DNA from: Archivesica marissinica
Lineage: Eukaryota; Mollusca; Bivalvia; Venerida; Vesicomyidae
Direction: 5' to 3'
NCBI GenBank assembly: GCA_014843695.1
Contig: JABXNX010000060.1
Location: forward strand, 124,001-188,000
DNA length: 64,000 nt
Part shown: one piece after another, positions 22,955 to 36,169 of the stretch
Numbering within the stretch: the stretch's first letter is position 1
Layout: every line of letters begins with the position of its first letter
The notes under the pieces: model-generated
Database searches by the model: none
What the model was told of the DNA's origin: nothing
Seen by the model: only the letters and a program-made list of their open reading frames with translations
Position numbers and translations under genes: made by a program

Positions 22955-25025
22955 AATGTACTGTATATATATCGCTAGGAAGTTATTTACCTCCACTATT
23001 GAAGAGTGTTAATGTACTGTATATATCGCTAGGAAGTTATTTACCTCCACTATTGAAGAGTGTTAATGTACTGTATATATCGCTAGGAAGTTATTTACCT
23101 CCACTATTGAAGAGTGTTAATGTACTGTATATATCGCTAGGAAGTTATTTACCTCCACTATTGAAGAGTGTTAATGTACTGTATATATCGCTAGGAAGTT
23201 ATTTACCTCCACTATTGAAGAGTGTTAATGTACTGATATATATCGCTAGGAAGTTATTTACCTCCACTATTGAAGAGTGTTAATGTACTGTATATATATC
23301 GCTAGGAAGTTATTTACCTCCACTATTGAAGAGTGTTAATGTACTGTATATATATCGCTAGGAAGTTATTTACCTCCACTATTGAAGAGTGTTAATGTAC
23401 TGTATATATATCGCTACAAAGTTATTTACCTCCACTATTGAAGAGTATTAATGTACTGTATATATCGCTAGGAAGTTATTTACCTCCACTATTGAAGAGT
23501 GTTAATGTACTGTATATATCGCTAGGAAGTTATTTACCTCCACTATTGAAGAGTGTTAATGTACTGTATATATCGCTAGGAAGTTATTTACCTCCACTAT
23601 TGAAGAGTGTTAATGTACTGTATATATATCGCTAGGAAGTTATTTACCTCCACTATTGAAGAGTGTTAATGTACTGTATTTATATCGCTAGGAAGTTATT
23701 TACCTCCACTATTGAAGAGTGTTAATGTACTGTATATATATCGCTAGGAAGTTATTTACCTCCACTATTGAAGAGTGTTAATGTACTGTATATATATCGC
23801 TAGGAAGTTATTTACCTCCACTATTGAAGAGTGTTAATGTACTGTATATATATCGCTACAAAGTTATTTACGTCCACTATTGAAGAGTATTAATGTACTG
23901 TATATATCGCTACGAAGTTATTTACCTCCACTATTGAAGAGTGTTAATGTACTGTATATATCGCTAGGAAGTTATTTACATCCACTATTGAAGAGTGTTA
24001 ATGTACTGTATATATCGCTAGGAAGTTATTTACCTCCACTATTGAAGAGTGTTAATGTACTGTATATATCGCTAGGAAGTTATTTACCTCCACTATTGAA
24101 GAGTGTTAATGTACTGTATATATCGCTAGGAAGTTATTTACCTCCACTATTGAAGAGTGTTAATGTACTGTATATATCGCTAGGAAGTTATTTACTCCAC
24201 TATTGAAGAGTGTTAATGTACTGTATATATCGCTAGGAAGTTATTTACCTCCATTATTGAAGAGTGTTAATGTACTGTATATATATCGCTACGAAGTTAT
24301 TAACATTTTGAGATTCCCAGACGTAGTTTACCTCCACTATTGAAGAGTGTTAATGTACTGTATATATATCGCTAGGAAGTTATTTACCTCCACTATTGAA
24401 GAGTGTTAATGTACTGTATATATATCGCTACAAAGTTATTTACCTCCACTATTGAAGAGTGTTAATGTACTGTATATATCGCTACAAAGTTATTTACCTC
24501 CACTATTGAAGAGTGTTAATGTACTGTATATATCGCTAGGAAGTTATTTACCTCCACTATTGAAGAGTGTTAATGTACTGTATATATCGCTAGGAAGTTA
24601 TTTACCTCCACTATTGAAGAGTGTTAATGTACTGTATATATCGCTAGGAAGTTATTTACCTCCACTATTGAAGAGTGTTAATGTACTGTATATATCGCTA
24701 GGAAGTTATTTACCTCCACTATTGAAGAGTGTTAATGTACTGTATATATCGCTAGGAAGTTATTTACCTCCACTATTGAAGAGTGTTAATGTACTGTATA
24801 TATCGCTAGGAAGTTATTTACCTCCACTATTGAAGAGTGTTAATGTACTGTATATATCGCTAGGAAGTTATTTACCTCCACTATTGAAGAGTGTTAATGT
24901 ACTGTATATATCGCTACGAAGTTATTTACCTCCACTATTGAAGAGTGTTAATGTACTGTATATATATCGCTACGAAGTTATTAACATTTTGAGATTCCCA
25001 GACGTAGTTCACCTCCACTATTGAA
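22955..25025. repeat. 54-bp minisatellite, about 38 copies
   Basis: The unit is tgtactgtatatatcgctag followed by gaagttatttacctccactattgaagagtgttaa; 56-bp forms have an extra 'ta'. Two copies (near 24296 and 24980) carry the same inserted block taacattttgagattcccag, which points to a block duplication of about 680 bp inside the array. Confidence 0.95.
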
Positions 25026-25314
25026 GAGTGTGTATTTATCTATACACGATTAGCTTTATGGTAAGTGTTCAAAGCATCAAACTGAAGTGCCAATAGTGTG
25101 TAGACTGGCCTGTCTACATCGGTCTATCAGACGTAATGCTATACAATCATGTTCATTGTTTATATGGATGTACTAACATGTTATTTATAAGTCGGTATTT
25201 GCCAGTAAATCCATCGCACATATCGCTTTTAATCAAGTCTAAACTAGAATTATGATGGCAAACATATCGGTTTGCCGCCTAAGGATATAAATATATAGTC
25301 TGCAACTTAAATCG

Positions 25315-26335
25315 GGTCATTGTACACTCTGCCGAGCTCAATCATGAACAAAACTAGTTAAAGTCATTGTACACTCTGCCGAGCTCAATCATGAACAAAA
25401 CTAGTTAAAGTCATTGTACACTCTGCCGAGCTCAATCATGAACAAAACTAGTTAGTCATTGTACACTCTGACAAGCTCAATCATGAACAAAACTAGTTAA
25501 AGTCACTGTACACTCTGCCGAGCTCAATCATGAACAAAACTAGTTAAAGTCATTGTACACTCTGCCGAGCTCAATCATGAACAAAACTAGTTAAAGTCAT
25601 TGTACACTCTGCCGAGCTCAATCATGAACAAAACTAGTTAAAGTCATTGTACACTCTGCCGAGCTCAATCATGAACAAAACTAGTTAAAGTCATTGTACA
25701 CTCTGCCGAGCTCAATCATGAACAAAACTAGTTAAAGTCATTGTACACTCTGACAAAGCTCAATCATGAACAAAACTAGTTAAAGTCATTGTACACTCTG
25801 ACAAGCTCAATCATGAACAAAACTAGTTAAAGTCATTGTACACTCTGCCGAGCTCAATCATGAACAAAACTAGTTAAAGTCATTGTACACTCTGACAAGC
25901 TCAATCATGAACAAAACTAGTTAAAGTCATTGTACACTCTGACAAGCTCAATCATGAACAAAACTAGTTAAAGTCATTGTACACTCTGACAAGCTCAATC
26001 ATGAACAAAACTAGTTAAAGTCATTGTTACGTTATGTTATATTTCGGGATTTACGCCTGCATCAGCACCATTTTGGGCTATATTGCCGGCGGGCAGTTTA
26101 CGTAACAATACCTTTCCTGGGCAGGCTCCAGCGGTTTACCAGTACTTGGGTGCACCAACCTCCGTAAGAAACTGCCAACTTTTTCATATAAATGAGACAC
26201 GGCCTGAGCGGGGCTCGAACCCATGACCATCAGTGATGATAGGTTACAGTGGTATACAAGTCAGCGACCTTAACCGCTCGACCACGGAGGCGGACTTAAA
26301 GTCATTGTACACTCTGACGAGCTCAATCATGAACA
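25315..26335. repeat. 47-bp minisatellite, about 16 copies, split by a SINE
   Basis: The unit is aaagtcattgtacactctgc followed by cgagctcaatcatgaacaaaactagtt, with a 'gacaagctc' subtype clustered in the right half. The last unit (26297-26335) is separated from the rest by the SINE at 26018-26295. Confidence 0.94.
26018..26295 (-). mobile_element. tRNA-derived SINE, family B, inserted within a tandem array
   Basis: On the minus strand the head reads ccgcctccgtggtcgagcgg, with B-box gggttcgagcccc, then a long body and the tail ataacataacgta. The array base run ttaaagtcattgt is present on both sides of the insert, giving a 13-bp target-site duplication as expected for LINE-driven insertion. The head matches the plus-strand copy at 3932; the bodies differ. 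Confidence 0.85.
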
Positions 26336-26534
26336 AAACTAGTTTTTCATTTAGTCATGCCATATAGATATATCACAGCTAGTTTCACAACCAGCTCTAG
26401 TTATGAATGAAATTTCAGAACAGCCTGGAGACATTTTCCTATTTCTTTGCAAACATGGAATTGACACCAGCAGTGTTATTATAGTATTGTCCAGCGAACA
26501 AACAATCTCGTTACTTGGCAACATCAAAACTCTT

Positions 26535-26925
26535 GATAAGGCAATATAATTCCTGACAAGGTAATATCAACATATTGTCCAGCCATCAAACATGGAACAA
26601 TTCCTGACAAGGTAATATCAACATAGTGTCCAGCCATCAAACATGGAACAATTCCTGACAAGGTAATATCAACATATTGTCCAGCCATCAAACATGGAAC
26701 AATTCCTGACAAGGTAATATCAACATATAGTCCAGCCATCAAACATGGAACAATTCCTGACAAGGTAATATCAACATATTGTCCAGCCATCAAACATGGA
26801 ACAATTCCTGACAAGGTAATATCAACATAGTGTCCAGCCATCAAACATGGAACAATTCCTGACAAGGTAATATCAACATATTGTCCAGCCATCAAACATG
26901 GAACAATTCCTGACAAGGCAAGATG
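26535..26925. repeat. 51-bp minisatellite, 7-8 copies
   Basis: The unit is tcctgacaaggtaatatcaa followed by catattgtccagccatcaaacatggaacaat; near-identical copies. Confidence 0.95.
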
Positions 26926-26944
26926 GATGTACCATCCAGCATTC

Positions 26945-27400
26945 AAACATGTCCTCCACGCTCGTCCACATAGTTCGCCGGTAACGAGGGTAAATAAGCT
27001 CAATCATCATCATGTCCTCCACGCTCGTCCACATAGTTCGCCGGTAACGAGGGTAAATAAGCTCAATCATCATCATGTCCTCCACGCTCGTCCACATAGT
27101 TCGCCGGTAACGAGGGTAAATAAGCTCAATCATCATCATGTCCTCCACGCTCGTCCACATAGTTCGCCGGTAACGAGGGTAAATAAGCTCAATCATCATC
27201 ATGTCCTCCACGCTCGTCCACATAGTTCGCCGGTAACGAGGGTAAATAAGCTCAATCATCATCATGTCCTCCACGCTCGTCCACATAGTTCGCCGGTAAC
27301 GAGGGTAAATAAGCTCAATCATCATCATGTCCTCCACGCTCGTCCACATAGTTCGCCGGTAACGAGGGTAAATAAGCTCAATCATCATCATGTCCTCCAT
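26945..27400. repeat. 63-bp minisatellite, 7 copies, essentially identical
   Basis: The unit is catgtcctccacgctcgtcc followed by acatagttcgccggtaacgagggtaaataagctcaatcatcat. I see no substitutions among the full units, indicating very recent expansion or homogenisation. The 21-codon unit leaves both strands open. Confidence 0.95.
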
Positions 27401-27599
27401 ATATCTCGCCTGATACAAAAGTCCCATTATCCTTTTATATTTCTATGCACTAATCCTAATTAAAACACTGTCGTGACATCATATTATTAAAACGCAATAA
27501 CTGTGGCATTTATTTACTGGATTAACCCATAACAATGTAATAGTGAATTAGAATGGACATGGTATACGACTTATATCTATTATCGCAAGTCGGAAGCAA

Positions 27600-27675
27600 G
27601 TAGCCACTGTGATCTAGTGGATAAAACATGTGCATTGTAATATTGCGGTCCTGGATCGAATCCTGGACGATGTGC
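27600..27675 (+). mobile_element. tRNA-like SINE head
   Basis: A-box-like tgatctagtggataaaacat and B-box-like ggatcgaatcc spaced as in a tRNA. A related head in the opposite orientation lies at 28503-28575, on the far side of the Tigger-like remnant. Confidence 0.5.
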
Positions 27676-27689
27676 CATTTTTTTATTTT

Positions 27690-28399
27690 TGTGAAGAGAC
27701 GTGTAGCATCTGCGAATCTGACATTCAAGATGAAGGACACAATGGCATTGTCTCAAGAGGCAATTAACAACGTTACACCATCTGACTGGGAGAACTGCTG
27801 CATGATGAAGGACACAATGGCATTGTCTCAAGAGGCAATTAACAACGTTAACACCATCTGACTGGGAGAACTGCTGCAGGATGAAGGACACCATGGCATT
27901 GTCTCAAGAGGCAATTAACAACGTTACACCATCTGACTGGGAGAACTGCTGCATGATGAAGGACACCATGGCATTGTCTCAAGAGGCAATTAACAACGTT
28001 AACACCATCTGACTGGGAGAACTGCTGCAGGATGAAGGACACCATGGCATTGTCTCAAGAGGCAATTAACAACGTTACACCGTCTGACTGGGAGAACTGC
28101 TGCATGATGAAGGACACCATGGCATTGTCTCAAGAGGCAATTAACAACGTTACACCGTCTGACTGGGAGAACTGCTGCATGATGAAGGACACCATGGCAT
28201 TGTCTCAAGAGGCAATTAACAACGTTACACCGTCTGACTGGGAGAACTGCTGCAGGCATGCAACAGAGGCAGATTTCGCAAGACCGACATTGCAGTGGAA
28301 CAAGCGTGTGAACGGTTCATTATTGAGGTCAGTGATGAGGAGGGAACAGACACCGCAAGTGAGCAGGATGACTACTCAGACACTGACAGTGGATTTTGA
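27690..28399 (+). pseudogene. C-terminal remnant of a pogo/Tigger-like DDE transposase with an amplified segment
   Basis: The frame reads KRRVASANLTFKMKDTMALS and then QEAINNVTPSDWENCCRHA, which fits the end of pogo/Tigger transposases (a helix, then 'AW..Vtp.TI.NC.RHaGF'). After a frame change near 28270 an acidic tail follows (FIIEVSDEEG..., ending SDTDSGF) with a stop at 28397-28399. The segment from MKDTMALS to ENCC is repeated seven times, so the gene is dead. The family call rests on motif memory and on the acidic C-terminus. Confidence 0.5.
27731..28257 (+). repeat. 75-bp minisatellite made from transposase coding sequence, 7 copies
   Basis: The unit is gaaggacaccatggcattgt followed by ctcaagaggcaattaacaacgttacaccatctgactgggagaactgctgcatgat. 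Copies two and four have one extra base (gttaacacc), so the coding frame breaks within the array. The parent is the Tigger-like tail described for 27690-28399. Confidence 0.93.
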
Positions 28400-29094
28400 T
28401 GAACATTTGTATATGTCATGACATGTACCGGTACACATAAATAAAAAAGAAAAAAAAAGAAATATATCTAATTAAATAAAACAAACAAAAAAAAACGTTA
28501 TTTGAAAAGTATGGTTCGAACCTACACCACAATAAGATTGCAAGTTGGATAAACTATCCACTAGACCACGAATCTAAATTTAAGAATACGAAAATATACA
28601 AATAAAAACCAGATAATATTCTTGATTTACCTGTATTTGGATATTACCAGGTACCGTTAAAACAAAAGTATCCCGATTTTTTAATACCTTTGTACTTGCA
28701 GTCCATTATTATTAATATTGGACTGCTGTCACAAGACCAGAGTATTATATTAAATTCTATGCGTACATGTACAAAATTAACAATTTTAATTTGTACGATC
28801 TTGTTATATAAGTGTGTGTTTTAAGTATGATATAAGCATCAAACGGATCCAATTTGTAAATTATTGGTATCGTCATAGGCGCTACGCTACGCACCTCACA
28901 CAGTGCAATATTTTAAATATTGGATCGTTTTCGGCTTATATTCTATACTTAACTGAGCACTTTGTATGTTGATGCTATGGATTAGTCAATGCTTCATTGG
29001 ACTTGCCGGTATAACACCAACGTACACAGATAATTATATCTTTGATATTACTACCTCTCAAGAACCTCCCTTTATAAATATCTTGATCAGACAG
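28400..29094. other. Unique AT-rich sequence with a minus-strand tRNA-like head
   Basis: A minus-strand tRNA-like head lies at 28503-28575 (tggtctagtggatagtttat; aggttcgaacc). Otherwise no gene or array is seen. Confidence 0.45.
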
Positions 29095-29325
29095 AGGAAT
29101 ACTCGGATAGCTCGACCGTAGCATAGAAAGCCTGGCACATCTCTACCGTAGCCTAGAAAGCCGGCCACAGAACTACCGTAGCCTAGAAAGCCGGCCACAG
29201 AACTACCGTAGCCTAGAAAGCCGGCCACAGAACTACCGTAGCCTAGAAAGCCGGCCACAGAAACACCGTAGCCTAGAAAGCCAGACACAGAAACACCGTA
29301 GCCTAGAAAGCCAGACACACTTCAT
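29095..29325. repeat. 30-bp minisatellite, 7-8 copies
   Basis: The unit is aactaccgtagcctagaaag followed by ccggccacag, with aacacc/cagacac variants at the right. Confidence 0.93.
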
Positions 29326-29342
29326 CACTTAGATCCTTAGCC

Positions 29343-29373
29343 TCACTGGAGCCGTTACGATTGTGCATTAGGC
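29343..29373 (+). mobile_element. SINE family A fragment
   Basis: Only about 30 bp (cactggagccgttacgattg, then tgcattaggca) of the central part remains. Confidence 0.5.
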
Positions 29374-29379
29374 ATAGGT

Positions 29380-29515
29380 AGAAGCAGGGGGGTGGGGCTT
29401 AGACTGCTGGAAACATACAAATGCCTTAATATGTGTGTTATTATGAGAAGAACAGATTGCAGAAGAAGCAGGGGGTGGGGCTTAGACTGCTGGAAACATA
29501 CAAATGCCGTAATAT
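29380..29515. repeat. Direct duplication, about 80-bp period
   Basis: Two copies of gaagcagggggtggggctta followed by gactgctggaaacatacaaatgcc. Confidence 0.85.
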
Positions 29516-29913
29516 GCCTCCTGGCAATTATAAACACTAGTTCTATGATAGCAGAGATCTCACAGACTGTATGCATAATCCTACATAAAACAGGGTTTGA
29601 TTAGCAATACAATGAACTCAAATTCCAAGAATCTATTTTACTCCAAACAAGAACTCAAACACTCCATATGGCATTATTGTTTCTACCTTAATTAGGTGCT
29701 AAATTCACCGGAATTTCTGCATTTAAAGCAATTAAGTAAACGCTTGACAGCCAACAACTGCTTAACTCGAGGATAACCAAGAATTTCTCAATTTTGACTT
29801 TTACACAGGAAGCGCTGATTAACAAATAGACTCCACAAGTGTTTAAAAGCTGTTCCTTAATTTTCGTTTTGTTCGTTTGTATTGTGGTTTGAAGTCGCAC
29901 AAACAATTTATGT
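29516..29913. other. Unique intronic sequence, no gene seen
   Basis: AT-rich, with no conserved frame. Confidence 0.5.
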
Positions 29914-32900
29914 CATGTGGCGACACTACGATTGCTGGATGAAGACACCGACCGCCCTGGGTATGTCATGTGGCGACACTATGATTGATGGATGAAGACA
30001 CCGCCTTGGGTATGTCATGTGGCGACACTATGATTGATGGATGAAGACACCGCCCTGGGTATGTCATGTGGCGACACCATGATTGATGGATGAAGACACT
30101 GCCCTGGGTATGTCATGTGACGACACTATGATTGATGGATGAAGACACCGCCCTGGGTATGTCATGTGGCGACACTACGATTGATGGATGAAGACACCGC
30201 CCTGGGTATGTCATGTGGCGACACTACGATTGATGGATGAAGACACTGCCCTAGGTATGTCATGTGGCGACACTATGATTGATGGATGAAGACACTGCCC
30301 TGTGTATGTCATGTGGCGACACTATGATTGATGGATGAAGACACTGCCCTGGGTATGTCATGTGGCGACACTACGATTGATGGATGAAGACACTGCCCTG
30401 GGTATATCATGTGGCGACACTATGATTGATGGATGAAGACAACGCCCTGGGTATGTCATGTGGCGACACTATGATTGATGGATGAAGACACCGCCCTGGG
30501 TATGTCATGTGGCGACACTACGATTGATGGATGAAGACACTGCCCTGGGTATGTCATGTGGTGACACTATGATTGATGTACGATTGATGGATGAAGACAC
30601 TGCCCTGGGTATGTCATGTGGCGACACTAAGATTGATGGATGATTGATGGATGAAGACACTGCCCTGGGTATGTCATGTGGCGACACTATGATTAATGGA
30701 TGAAGACACCGCCCTGGGTATGTCATGTGGCGACACTATGATTGATGGATGAAGAAACCGCCCTGGGTATGTCATGTGGAGACACTATGATTGATGGATG
30801 AAGACACCGCCCTGGGTATGTCATGTGGCGACACTATGATTGATGGATGGATAAAGAAACCGCCCTGGGTATGTCATGTGGAGACACTATGATTGATGAA
30901 TGAAGACACTGCCCTGGGTATGTCATGTGGCGACACTATAATTGATGGATGAAGACACCGCCCTGGGTATGTCATGTGGCGACACTATGATTGATGAATG
31001 AAGACACTGCCCTGGGTATGTCATGTAGCGACACTATGATTGATGGATGAAGACACTGCCCTGGGTATGTCATGTGGCGACACTATGATTGATGGATGAA
31101 GACACCGCCCTGGGTATGTCATGTGGTGACACTATGATTGATGGATGAAGACACCGCCCTGGGTATGTCATGTGGTGACACTACGATTGATGGATGAAGA
31201 CACCGCCCTGGGTATGTCATGTGGCGACACTATGATTGATGGATGAAGACACCGCCCTGGGTATGTCATGTGGCGACACTATGATTGATGGATGGATGAA
31301 GAAACCGCCCTGGGTATGTCATGTGGAGACACTATGATTGATGAATGAAGACACTGCCCTGGGTATGTCATGTGGCGACACTATGATTGATGGATGAAGA
31401 CACCGCCCTGGGTATGTCATGTGGCGACACTATGATTGATGAATGAAGACACTGCCCTGGGTATGTCATGTGGCGACACTATGATTGATGGATGAAGACA
31501 CTGCCCTGGGTATGTCATGTGGAGACACTATGATTGATGGATGAAGACACCGCCCTGGGTATGTCATGTGGCGACATTATGATTGATGGATGGATGAAGA
31601 AAACGCCCTGGGTATGTCATGTGGAGACACTATGATTGATGAATGAAGACACTGCCCTGGGTATGTCATGTGGCGACACTATGATTGATGGATGAAGACG
31701 CCGCCCTGGGTATGTCATGTGGCGACACTATGATTGATGAATGAAGACACTGCCCTGGGTATGTCATGTGGCGACACTATGATTGATGGATGAAGACACT
31801 GCCCTGGGTATGTCATGTGGCGACACTATGATTGATGGATGAAGACACCGCCCTGGGTATGTCATGTGGTGACACTATGATTGATGGATGAAGACACCGC
31901 CCTGGGTATGTCATGTGGTGACACTACGATTGATGGATGAAGACACCGCCCTGGGTATGTCATGTGGCGACACTATGATTGATGGATGAAGACACTGCCC
32001 TGGGTATGTCATGTGGCGACACTATGATTGATGGATGAAGACACCGCCATGAGTATGTCATGTGGTGACACTATGATTGATGGATGAAGACACTGCCCTG
32101 GGTATGTCATGTGGCGACACTATGATTGATGGATGAAGACACTGCCCTGGGTATGTCATGTGGAGACACTATGATTGATGGATGAAGACACTGCCCTGGG
32201 TATGTCATGTGGCGACACTATGATTGATGGATGAAGACACTGCCCTGGGTATGTCATGTGGAGACACTATGATTGATGGATGAAGACACCCCCCTGGGTA
32301 TGTCATGTGGCGACACTATGATTGATGGATGAAGACACTGCCCTGGGTATGTCATGTGGCGACACTATGATTGATGGATGAAGACACCGCCCTGGGTATG
32401 TCATGTGGCGACACTACGATTGATGGATGAAGACACCGCCCTGGGTATGTCATGTGGCGACACTATGATTGATGGATGAAGACACTGCCCTGGGTATGTC
32501 ATGTGGTGACACTACGATTGATGGATGAAGACACCGCCCTGGGTATGTCATGTGGCGACACTATGATTGATGGATGAAGACACCGCCCTGGGTATGTCAT
32601 GTGGCGACACTATGATTGATGGATGAAGACACTGCCCTGGGTATGTCATGTAGCGACACTATGATTGATGGATGAAGACACCGCCCTGGGTATGTCGTGT
32701 GACGACACTATGATTGATGGATGAAGACACCGCCCTGGGTATGTCATGTGGCAACACTATGATTGATGGATGAAGACACCGCCCTGGGTATGTCATGTGG
32801 CGACACTACGATTGATGGATGAAGACACAGCCCTGGGTATGTCATGTGGCGACACTACGATTGATGTACGAATGATGGATGAAGACACTGCCCTGGGTAT

Positions 32901-35512
32901 GTCATGTGGCGACACTATGATTGATGGATGATTGATGGATGAAAACACTGTCCTGGGTATGTCATGTGGCGACACTATGATTGATGGATGAGGACACCGC
33001 CCTGGGTATGTCATGTGGCGACACTATGATTGATGGATGAAGACACCGCCCTGGGTATGTCATGTGGTGACACTATGATTGATGGATGAAGACACTGCCC
33101 TGGGTATGTCATGTGGTGACACTATGATTGATGGATGAAGACACTGCCCTGGGTATGTCATGTGGCGACACTATGATTGATGGATGAAGACACTGCCCTG
33201 GGTATGTCATGTGGTGACACTATGATTGATGGATGAAGACACTGCCCTGGCTATGTCATGTGGCGACACACCATCCTGGGTATGTCATGTGGCGACACTA
33301 CGATTGATGGATGAAGACAGCACCCTGGGTATGTCATGTGGCGACACTACGATTGATGGATGAAGACACTGCCCTGGGTATGTCATGTGACGACACTATG
33401 ATTGATGGATGAAGACACTGACCGCCCTGGGTATGTCATGTGGCGATACACTGCCCTGGGTATGTCATGTGGCGACACTATGATTGATGGATGAAGACAC
33501 CGCCCTGGGTATGTCATGTGGCGACACACTGCCCTGGATATGTCATGTGGCGACTCTATGATTGATGGATGAAGACACCGCCCTGGGTATGTCATGTGGC
33601 GACACTGATTGATGGATGAAGAAACCGCCCTGGGTATGTCGTGTGGCGACACTATGATTGATGGATGAAGACACCGCCCTGGGTATGTCATGTGACAACA
33701 CTATGATTGATAGATGAAGACACTGCCCTGGGTATGTCATGTGGCGACACTATGATTGATGGATGAAGACACTGCCCTGGGTATGTCATGTGGAGACACT
33801 ATGATTGATGGATGAAGACACCGCCCTGGGTATGTCGTGTGGCGACACTATGATTGATGGATGAAGACACCGCCCTGGGTATGTCATGTGGCGACACTAT
33901 GATTGATGGATGAAGATACCGCCCTGGGTATGTCATGTGGCGACACTACGATTGATGGATGAAGACACCGCCCTGGGTATGTCATGTGGCGACACTATGA
34001 TTGATGGATGAAGACACCGCCCTGGGTATGTCATGTGGTGACACTATGATTGATGGATGAAGACACTGCCCTGGGTATGTCATGTGGTGACACTATGATT
34101 GATGGATGAAGACACTGCCCTGGGTATGTCATGTGGCGACACTATGATTGATGGATGAAGACACTGCCCTGGGTATGTCATGTGGTGACACTATGATTGA
34201 TGGATGAAGACACTGCCCTGGCTATGTCATGTGGCGACACACCATCCTGGGTATGTCATGTGGCGACACTACGATTGATGGATGAAGACAGCACCCTGGG
34301 TATGTCATGTGGCGACACTACGATTGATGGATGAAGACACTGCCCTGGGTATGTCATGTGACGACACTATGATTGATGGATGAAGACACTGACCGCCCTG
34401 GGTATGTCATGTGGCGATACACTGCCCTGGGTATGTCATGTGGCGACACTATGATTGATGGATGAAGACACCGCCCTGGGTATGTCATGTGGCGACACAC
34501 TGCCCTGGATATGTCATGTGGCGACTCTATGATTGATGGATGAAGACACCGCCCTGGGTATGTCATGTGGCGACACTGATTGATGGATGAAGAAACCGCC
34601 CTGGGTATGTCGTGTGGCGACACTATGATTGATGGATGAAGACACCGCCCTGGGTATGTCATGTGACAACACTATGATTGATAGATGAAGACACTGCCCT
34701 GGGTATGTCATGTGGCGACACTATGATTGATGGATGAAGACACTGCCCTGGGTATGTCATGTGGAGACACTATGATTGATGGATGAAGACACCGCCCTGG
34801 GTATGTCGTGTGGCGACACTATGATTGATGGATGAAGACACCGCCCTGGGTATGTCATGTGACAACACTATGATTGATAGATGAAGACACTGCCCTGGGT
34901 ATGTCGTGTGGCGACACTATGATTGATGGATGAAGACACCGCCCTGAGTATGTCATGTGGCGACACTATGATTGATGGATGAAGACACTGCCCTGGGTAT
35001 GTCATGTGGCGACACTATGATTGATGGATGAAGACACCACCCTGGGTATGTCATGTGGAGACACTATGATTGATGGATGAAGACACCGCCCTGGGTATGT
35101 CATGTGGAGACACTATGATTGATGGATGAAGACACTGCCCTGGGTATGTCGTGTGGCGACACTATGATTGATGGATGAAGACACCGCCCTGGGTATGTCA
35201 TGTGGCGACACTAGGATTGATGGATGAAGACACTGCCCTGGGTATGTCATGTGGCGACACTACGATTGATGGATGAAGACACCGCCCTGAGTATGTCATG
35301 TGGCGACACTATGATTGATGGATGAAGACACCGCCCTGGGTATGTCATGTGGCGACACTATGATTGATGGATGAAGATACCGCCCTGGGTATGTCATGTG
35401 GCGACACTACGATTGATGGATGAAGACACCGCCCTGGGTATGTCATGTGGCGACACTATGATTGATGGATGAAGACACCGCCCTGGGTATGTCATGTGAC
35501 GACACACCGCCC
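29914..35512. repeat. 49-bp minisatellite with higher-order structure, about 114 copies
   Basis: The unit is gatgaagacaccgccctggg followed by tatgtcatgtggcgacactatgattgatg. Variants (gcgaca/gagaca/gtgaca; caccgc/cactgc; ggatggatg; short 'cgacacaccatcctggg') are arranged in repeated blocks. A block of about 890 bp (about 33000-33889) recurs with no difference that I can see at 33971-34860, an offset of 971 bp. Blocks starting with 'gatggatggatraag' recur near 30843, 31287 and 31585. Confidence 0.95.
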
Positions 35513-35720
35513 TGGATGCCCCCCTCGAAATAATATTTCGGGCACCCTGGTAGAACCACAGACCTTTCAGGATTTTCTTTAAATTTTTAACTACAGGCAA
35601 ACCTGAGTTAGTGGTCACCTCTATTAAGCAGTCAACCTGTATTAAGCAGCCAATTTCCATATTCCCAATATGCTGTCTTAGTATACATTTTACCTCTATT
35701 CAGTGCTACAGTTAAGGTGC
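35513..35720. repeat. Dispersed element D remnant (tctattaagcag... motif)
   Basis: Contains caggcaaacctgagttagtg and cctctattaagcagtcaacc, a motif I associate with terminal regions of non-autonomous DNA transposons in invertebrates. A second copy lies at 39550-39632. Confidence 0.45.
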
Positions 35721-35865
35721 GTATTGGCGTAATAACGCATTAAGAATATAACAAAACGCATTGAAATGAAAACTATGACGTACAAAAACGTATTTAAAAA
35801 ATCTGATACGCATACTGTCTGGATTCCTGGCGTAATTGCATTATGATAAAATCGAGCACATTGTA

Positions 35866-36130
35866 TTTCTGCGCTATTTCCCGATTGCACTGAGTCTCGA
35901 TAGTGGACTCACTACCGGCTGGAGAGCAGTTAGTGCGCTGTTTCCCGATTGCACCGAGTCTCGGTAGTGGACTCGCTACCGGCTGGAGAGCAGTTAGTGC
36001 GCTGTTTCCCGATTGCACTGAGTCTCGGTAGTGGACTCACTACCAGCAGGAAAGCAGTTAGTGCGCTGTTTCCCGATTGTATATTGTATGCTGTGTCTCG
36101 ACAGTGGAGCTCGATACCAGCTGGGAACCA
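35866..36130. repeat. 64-bp tandem repeat, about 4 copies
   Basis: The unit is gcgctgtttcccgattgcac followed by tgagtctcggtagtggactcactaccggctggagagcagttagt. It contains an inverted pair, ggtagtg...cactacc, able to form a short hairpin. The last copy is diverged. Confidence 0.93.
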
Positions 36131-36169
36131 GTTAGTTTCTCTCCATATGACATATGATATCAGAGTAGG

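Noticed and set aside
22999..25024. Repeated peptide (SVNVLYISLGSYLPPLL) as a repeat protein
   Set aside because: 54-bp array artefact; 56-bp variants break the frame repeatedly.
29914..35512. CRISPR-like regular spacing
   Set aside because: There are no unique spacers; the entire 49-bp unit repeats, and the host is eukaryotic.
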